Shown: positions 59,651 through 64,000 of the stretch, piece after piece
How the letters are laid out: every line of letters begins with the position of its first letter
Position numbering within the stretch: position 1 is the stretch's first letter
From: Methylococcus mesophilus
Lineage (GTDB): Bacteria > Pseudomonadota > Gammaproteobacteria > Methylococcales > Methylococcaceae
Direction of reading: 5' to 3'
Assembly (NCBI RefSeq): GCF_026247885.1
Contig: NZ_CP110921.1
Span: 3,231,501-3,295,500, forward strand
DNA: 64,000 nt
Position numbers and translations under genes: made by a program
Notes under the pieces: model-generated
Database searches by the model: none
What the model saw: only the letters and a program-made list of their open reading frames with translations
Told to the model about the DNA's origin: nothing

Positions 59651-60118
59651 TCAGATTTCGTGAAGCATCTGCTGCGTGTCGCGGACGATGCGCTGCTTTT
59701 CCTTTTCGCTCGCCTCGGCCAAGTTGTTGAAGACGTTCCTGGCCTTGGGATCGTCCATTTCGGCGGCGGCCTCCTTGTATAAGGTCACGAGCGCGTCGTC
59801 GAAAGCACAGGCGATCTGCACCACTTCGTCGACACTCATGCCAGGGCGGGTCGCCGCGCTTGCGAGTAGCCCTTCTACGCGGTCGCTGGGGGCGAACTGC
59901 AGCCAGGTATTGAGGATCGCGCTACGAGCATTTTCCTCGAATCGCTCCAGCATTTCCTTCTGTTCGTCTTCGTGCCGGCTCAGGTAGTCGAGTGCCATTT
60001 TCAGGCGGATTTCTGTGTGATCCGCCTGTTTTTTCAGGGTTTCGTAATAGTCCCGTATCTGATCGTGGAGTGCCTTGCCATGATCCAGAACATCCCTGAC
60101 CTGTTCGAAATTTCTCAT
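59651..60118 (-). CDS. Helical protein of unknown function
   Basis: A 155-residue protein, nearly all helix: FEQVRDVLDHGKALHDQIRDYYETLKKQADHTEIRLKMALDYLSRHED, then FDDALVTLYKEAAAEMDD. Glu/His-containing helices (residues about 30-60 and 115-145) suggest a ferritin-like four-helix bundle, but a complete metal-ligand set is not certain. It lies upstream of cysD on the other strand. Hypothetical. Confidence 0.6.
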   Translation of the reverse strand: MRNFEQVRDVLDHGKALHDQIRDYYETLKKQADHTEIRLKMALDYLSRHEDEQKEMLERFEENARSAILNTWLQFAPSDRVEGLLASAATRPGMSVDEVVQIACAFDDALVTLYKEAAAEMDDPKARNVFNNLAEASEKEKQRIVRDTQQMLHEI

Positions 60119-60353
60119 GATGCCGTCCTCCGTGCTGTAGGTTGCCTTAAGCTTTTCTGCTTTGGTCTAACCCATATCGGGGTGAGTGCCGCGGGGCCGT
60201 AGCGATGAAATCCGGCTCCTTAAGCGGCCATATAGCGCTTCGGCGGTGGGGAGTCAATGGTCTGGCTCGGGTGGAAGCGCGATCGGTGAGCAGGATGTAG
60301 CGTTATGGTATTCTCTGCAAGTTTTACCGAGATCTTTTTGTCCGTTGCACCGC

Positions 60354-61262
60354 ATGAACGCTCATAAACTGACCCACCTGAAGCACCTGGAATCCGAGAG
60401 CATCCACATACTGCGCGAAGTGGTGAGCGAATTCGAGCGGCCGGTGATGCTGTATTCGATTGGGAAGGACTCGGCGGTGATGCTGCATTTGGCGATGAAG
60501 GCGTTCCATCCGGGCAAGCCGCCGTTTCCCCTGATGCACGTGGACACCACCTGGAAGTTCCGCGACATGATCGCCTTCCGCGACCGGCGGGCGCAGGAAC
60601 TGGGGCTGGACCTCATCATCCACGTCAACGAAGACGGGGTGCGCCAGGGCATCAATCCCTTCGTCCACGGCAGCAAGAAGCACACCGACATCATGAAGAC
60701 CGAAGGGCTCAAGCAGGCCCTGGACAAGTACCGCTTCGACGCCGCCTTCGGCGGGGCCCGCCGGGACGAGGAGAAATCCCGCGCCAAGGAACGGGTGTAC
60801 TCGTTCCGCGACAAGCACCACCGCTGGGACCCCAAGAACCAGCGTCCCGAACTGTGGAATTTGTACAACGGCAAGATCAACAAGGGCGAGAGCATCCGCG
60901 TGTTCCCCCTGTCCAACTGGACCGAGCTCGACGTCTGGCAGTACATCTATCTCGAGAATATCCCCATCGTCCCGCTCTACTACGCCGCCGAGCGGCCGGT
61001 GGTCGAAAGGGACGGCATGCTCATCATGGTCGACGACGAGCGCATGCCGCTCGAGCCGGGCGAGGTGCCGATGCTGAAGAAGGTGCGGTTCCGCACCCTG
61101 GGCTGCTATCCCCTCACCGGCGCCGTCGAATCCGACGCCGCCACCCTGCCCGAGATCATCCAGGAAATGCTGCTGACCAAGACCTCCGAACGCCAGGGCC
61201 GGCTCATCGACCACGACCAGGCCGGCTCCATGGAAGAAAAGAAGAAGGAAGGGTATTTCTAA
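60354..61262 (+). CDS. cysD: Sulfate adenylyltransferase subunit 2 (CysD)
   Basis: A 302-residue protein, the same length as E. coli CysD, chosen from ATG 60354 because [23 protein letters not shown] matches the family start. The PP-loop ATP pyrophosphatase motif is [14 protein letters not shown] near residue 36. [22 protein letters not shown] is the conserved family segment near 126. With CysN it makes adenosine 5'-phosphosulfate from ATP and sulfate. Confidence 0.97.
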   Translation: MNAHKLTHLKHLESESIHILREVVSEFERPVMLYSIGKDSAVMLHLAMKAFHPGKPPFPLMHVDTTWKFRDMIAFRDRRAQELGLDLIIHVNEDGVRQGINPFVHGSKKHTDIMKTEGLKQALDKYRFDAAFGGARRDEEKSRAKERVYSFRDKHHRWDPKNQRPELWNLYNGKINKGESIRVFPLSNWTELDVWQYIYLENIPIVPLYYAAERPVVERDGMLIMVDDERMPLEPGEVPMLKKVRFRTLGCYPLTGAVESDAATLPEIIQEMLLTKTSERQGRLIDHDQAGSMEEKKKEGYF

Positions 61263-61265
61263 GCC

Positions 61266-62915
61266 ATGTCACACCAATCCGACCTCATCGGCACCGACAT
61301 CCACGCCTACCTGGCCCAGCACGAGAAGAAGGAACTGCTGCGGCTGCTGACCTGCGGCAGCGTCGACGACGGCAAGAGCACCCTGATCGGGCGGCTGCTG
61401 CATGACTCCAAGATGATCTACGAGGACCAGCTCAGCGCGGTCCGGCGCGACAGCCTCAAATCCGGCACCACCGGCGGCGAGCTGGATCTCGCCCTGCTGG
61501 TCGACGGCCTCCAGGCCGAGCGCGAGCAGGGCATCACCATCGACGTCGCCTACCGCTACTTCTCCACGGCCCAGCGCAAGTTCATCATCGCCGACACCCC
61601 CGGCCACGAGCAGTACACCCGCAACATGGCCACCGGCGCCTCCACCTGCGACTTGGCCATCATCCTGATCGACGCCCGCCACGGGGTGCAGGTGCAGACC
61701 CGGCGCCACAGCTACATCGTCTCGCTCCTGGGGATCAAGCACGTCCTGGTCGCCATCAACAAGATGGACCTGATGGACCACAGCGAAGCCGTATTCGACC
61801 GCATCCGCGCCGACTATCTCGCCTTCGCCGACAAGCTCGAGCTGCACGACGTGCGCTTCATCCCGATCTCCGCCTTGAACGGCGACAACGTGGTGCACAA
61901 GAGCGCGGCCATGCCCTGGTACGGCGGGCCGTCCCTGATCGCGCTGCTCAACACCCTCGAGATCGCCCAGGACCGGAACTTCGACGACCCGCGATTCCCG
62001 GTGCAGTACGTCAACCGGCCTCACCTCGACTTCCGCGGCTACAGCGGCACCGTCGCCGCCGGGGTGTTCAAACCGGGCGACCCGGTCCTGGTGCTGCCGG
62101 CCAGGACGACCAGCCGGATCCAGTCCATCGTCACCTACGACGGCGAACTGGAGGCAGCCTTCCCGCCCCAGGCCGTCACCCTCACCCTGGAGGACGAGAT
62201 CGACGTCAGCCGCGGCGACCTCCTGGTGCACCCCGACCGCCTGCCGCACCTCGACAGCCGCTTCGAGGCGCATCTGGTGTGGATGACCGAAGCCCCGCTG
62301 ATTCCGGGGAAGCAATACCTCCTCAAGCACGCCACCCGGACCCTCACCGGCTCGGTGGCCGCCATCCGCCACCGGATCGACGTCAACACCTTGGAACAGC
62401 ACCCGGCCGGCCAGCTCAATCTCAACGAGATCGGTTTGTGCGAGCTGGCATTGAGCGCTCCGCTGGCATTTGACGCCTATGCCCGCTGCAAGGATACCGG
62501 CGCCTTCATCGTCATCGACCGCCTGACCAACGTCACCGTCGGCGCCGGCATGATTTCAGGTCCGGTCCAGGGCGAAACCGGCTTCCGCAAGGTCACCGCC
62601 GAGGAGCGCGCCGCCCGCTTCGGCCAGAAGGCCCTCACCGTCTGGCTCACCGGACCCCAGCGTCATGAGATGGCTTATCGGCTCGAGCGGGCGCTGTTCG
62701 ATATCGGCCATCCGGCGACGGTGCTCGAGGATGAGGCCTTCGGTGCCGAGCTGATCCGGGCGGCGCAACTCGTCAACCACGCAGGGCTGATCTGTTTGTG
62801 CCCACTGGCGCATGGCGAGCTCGGTTCGGGCGAGGGGCGGGTGGTGCTGTCCGTGGACGGACGGGACGTGGCCGAGCTCATCGAGGCGCTGCGCCAGCAG
62901 GGGATTCTGTCCTAG
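61266..62915 (+). CDS. cysN: Sulfate adenylyltransferase subunit 1 (CysN) with degenerate CysC-like tail
   Basis: A 549-residue GTPase: P-loop GSVDDGKST at residues 31-39, [11 protein letters not shown] near 111 and NKMDLMDH near 168, followed by EF-Tu-like domains. It drives CysD. Starts three bases after cysD. E. coli CysN is 475 residues; here about 95 more (from about residue 455) resemble APS kinase ([34 protein letters not shown]) but lack the GxxGxGKS loop, so kinase activity is unlikely. Confidence 0.93.
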   Translation: MSHQSDLIGTDIHAYLAQHEKKELLRLLTCGSVDDGKSTLIGRLLHDSKMIYEDQLSAVRRDSLKSGTTGGELDLALLVDGLQAEREQGITIDVAYRYFSTAQRKFIIADTPGHEQYTRNMATGASTCDLAIILIDARHGVQVQTRRHSYIVSLLGIKHVLVAINKMDLMDHSEAVFDRIRADYLAFADKLELHDVRFIPISALNGDNVVHKSAAMPWYGGPSLIALLNTLEIAQDRNFDDPRFPVQYVNRPHLDFRGYSGTVAAGVFKPGDPVLVLPARTTSRIQSIVTYDGELEAAFPPQAVTLTLEDEIDVSRGDLLVHPDRLPHLDSRFEAHLVWMTEAPLIPGKQYLLKHATRTLTGSVAAIRHRIDVNTLEQHPAGQLNLNEIGLCELALSAPLAFDAYARCKDTGAFIVIDRLTNVTVGAGMISGPVQGETGFRKVTAEERAARFGQKALTVWLTGPQRHEMAYRLERALFDIGHPATVLEDEAFGAELIRAAQLVNHAGLICLCPLAHGELGSGEGRVVLSVDGRDVAELIEALRQQGILS

Positions 62916-64000
62916 GCGCGGTATCGTGCCAGTAGCGGCGATGGCTCAGGCGATAGGGAATGAGTTCGGGTCCCGTACCATCGGCACCGGGCGGGACGGT
63001 CAATGCGCCGCCGCTGGCGGTGTCGAATACCCGGATGCCGAGGCGCCGGTAGCGTTCCATCACCTGAGGACTCGGAAATCCCCAGCGGTTGCGATAGCCG
63101 GCCGAAACCAGAACGGTGGACGGCCGCACTTCGCTCAAGAATTCCGGGGTGGACGAGGTCTTGCTGCCGTGATGCGGCGCGACCAGTACCGTGCTGGCCA
63201 GTGCCGCGGCATAGCGCGTTACCAGGCCGGACTCGGCGCCGCGTTCGATGTCGCCGGTCAGCAGGGCGCCGCCCTGAGTGGCGCTGATCTTCAGCACGCA
63301 GGACGTGTCGTTGTCATCGTCGGCCGTGCCTTCCCCCTCGGCTCCCTCCGGGGTGGGCGGCCACAGCATCTCGAACCGCGCTCCGTCCCATTCCCAGCTT
63401 TGCCCGGCCCGGCAGCTTTTCGCGGCGGGATGTGAAAGTTTGTCCGGCACGCTGCTCAGTGCCGCGGCGACCGGGAAGCGCTGCAGCAGGGTGGCGGCTC
63501 CTCCGATGTGGTCGTTGTCGCCATGACTGACCACGAGGGTATCGATGGCCGAGATGCCGCGGCTGCGAAGATAAGGCTCCAGCACCGCCGTGCCCATGTC
63601 GAAGCTGTCGCTCAGGCGTGCGCCGGTGTCGAACACCAGCGTATGGGCATGGGTTTCCACTACGCTGGCCAGCGCCTGGCCGACGTCCAGCACGGTGAGC
63701 CGGTAGCTGCCTTCGGGCGGCGGGCCGGGGGCATAGGTCGCAGCCGGCAGCAGCAGGAACAGGCCCAGCCAGCGTCCCGGAATGCCGCGCGGAATCATCA
63801 GCACCGCTGCGCCAAAGGCCGCGAGCAGCGCCATCGGTAACGGTGGGGCGGCATGCTGCCATTGTGCCCAGGGGAGGGCGGAGAGCCATTCGAGCGCTTT
63901 CCAGGTCCAGGCGACAAGCGTTTCCGTGAATCCCATCAAGACGATCCCTGCCGCGGGCCAGACCAAGAGCACCAGGGCGCCGAACAGCGCCAGAGGCGTG
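62878..64000 (-). CDS. comEC: ComEC/Rec2 competence protein, C-terminal part
   Basis: The frame is open to the window edge; only the last 374 residues are seen. A membrane segment ([18 protein letters not shown]) precedes the metallo-beta-lactamase domain: [24 protein letters not shown] (metal ligands), [10 protein letters not shown] and [13 protein letters not shown]. ComEC is the DNA-translocation channel in natural transformation; the hydrolase domain degrades the second strand. Its 3' end overlaps the cysN 3' end by 38 bases. Confidence 0.92.
   Translation of the reverse strand, partial: TPLALFGALVLLVWPAAGIVLMGFTETLVAWTWKALEWLSALPWAQWQHAAPPLPMALLAAFGAAVLMIPRGIPGRWLGLFLLLPAATYAPGPPPEGSYRLTVLDVGQALASVVETHAHTLVFDTGARLSDSFDMGTAVLEPYLRSRGISAIDTLVVSHGDNDHIGGAATLLQRFPVAAALSSVPDKLSHPAAKSCRAGQSWEWDGARFEMLWPPTPEGAEGEGTADDDNDTSCVLKISATQGGALLTGDIERGAESGLVTRYAAALASTVLVAPHHGSKTSSTPEFLSEVRPSTVLVSAGYRNRWGFPSPQVMERYRRLGIRVFDTASGGALTVPPGADGTGPELIPYRLSHRRYWHDTAPRTESPAGAAPR

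Noticed and set aside
1-64000. CRISPR array or tRNA genes
   Set aside because: No regularly spaced direct repeats and no tRNA cloverleaf other than the tmRNA ends were noticed.

Overview
The window is GC-rich gammaproteobacterial DNA. The cysD-cysN pair, a tmRNA gene with tag ANDDVYALAA and a comEC end at the right side are host chromosome. The overall picture resembles Methylococcus capsulatus, and the phage genes resemble those I recall being annotated there as prophage MuMc02. That attribution is from memory and was not tested here.

Left edge (1-3246): the 3' part of a superfamily 1 (Upf1/Dna2-type) helicase faces a DNA methyltransferase, probably the edge of a defence or restriction island. 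About 330 bases without a convincing gene follow.

Prophage (about 3.6-48.1 kb): read from high to low coordinates on the minus strand, a lambda-like head module (small and large terminase, gpW, portal, S49 protease, decoration protein, major capsid, head-tail joining) leads into a siphovirus tail (gp10-like protein, terminator, tube, chaperone, 1007-residue tape measure). Then comes a lysis cassette (holin, SAR-type lysozyme, nested Rz/Rz1-like peptides) and the distal tail or baseplate genes. The last large tail gene is split over successive reading frames. The replication and recombination half (31.9-40.9 kb, minus strand) carries a DUF6362-like protein, a RuvC-like nuclease, a Toprim primase-helicase with a TTG start, a Cas4-like nuclease, an SF2 helicase, a Sak4-like ATPase and an AlpA-like HTH protein, most joined by 4-base ATGA overlaps. 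Two ParB-methyltransferase fusions sit between the two halves.

The prophage is rich in toxin-antitoxin genes: two related ParD-like/RelE pairs (one inverted inside the structural operon), a Phd-like antitoxin followed by a RelE-XRE pair, an orphan HigA-like antitoxin and a TumE/TumA-like pair. Two short-repeat arrays stand out: eight TGCAAACC sites at 30244-30408 and nine GCCATCTG sites at 33029-33225. A divergent module at 41.3-45.0 kb pairs an XRE regulator and ImmA/IrrE protease with two large unknown proteins. The right end has DUF2924, a large serine recombinase and two paralogous HTH proteins; it abuts a ParE toxin gene cut after about 29 codons.

Right flank (48.1-58.7 kb): an RHH antitoxin with the cut parE, a YggL-like protein and a nucleotidyltransferase lead to a complete type I Zorya anti-phage operon (zorA-zorB-zorC-zorD), preceded by an excisionase-like HTH gene broken by an in-frame TAG. 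The tmRNA gene, a helical hypothetical protein, cysD, cysN (with a degenerate APS-kinase-like tail) and convergent comEC complete the window.
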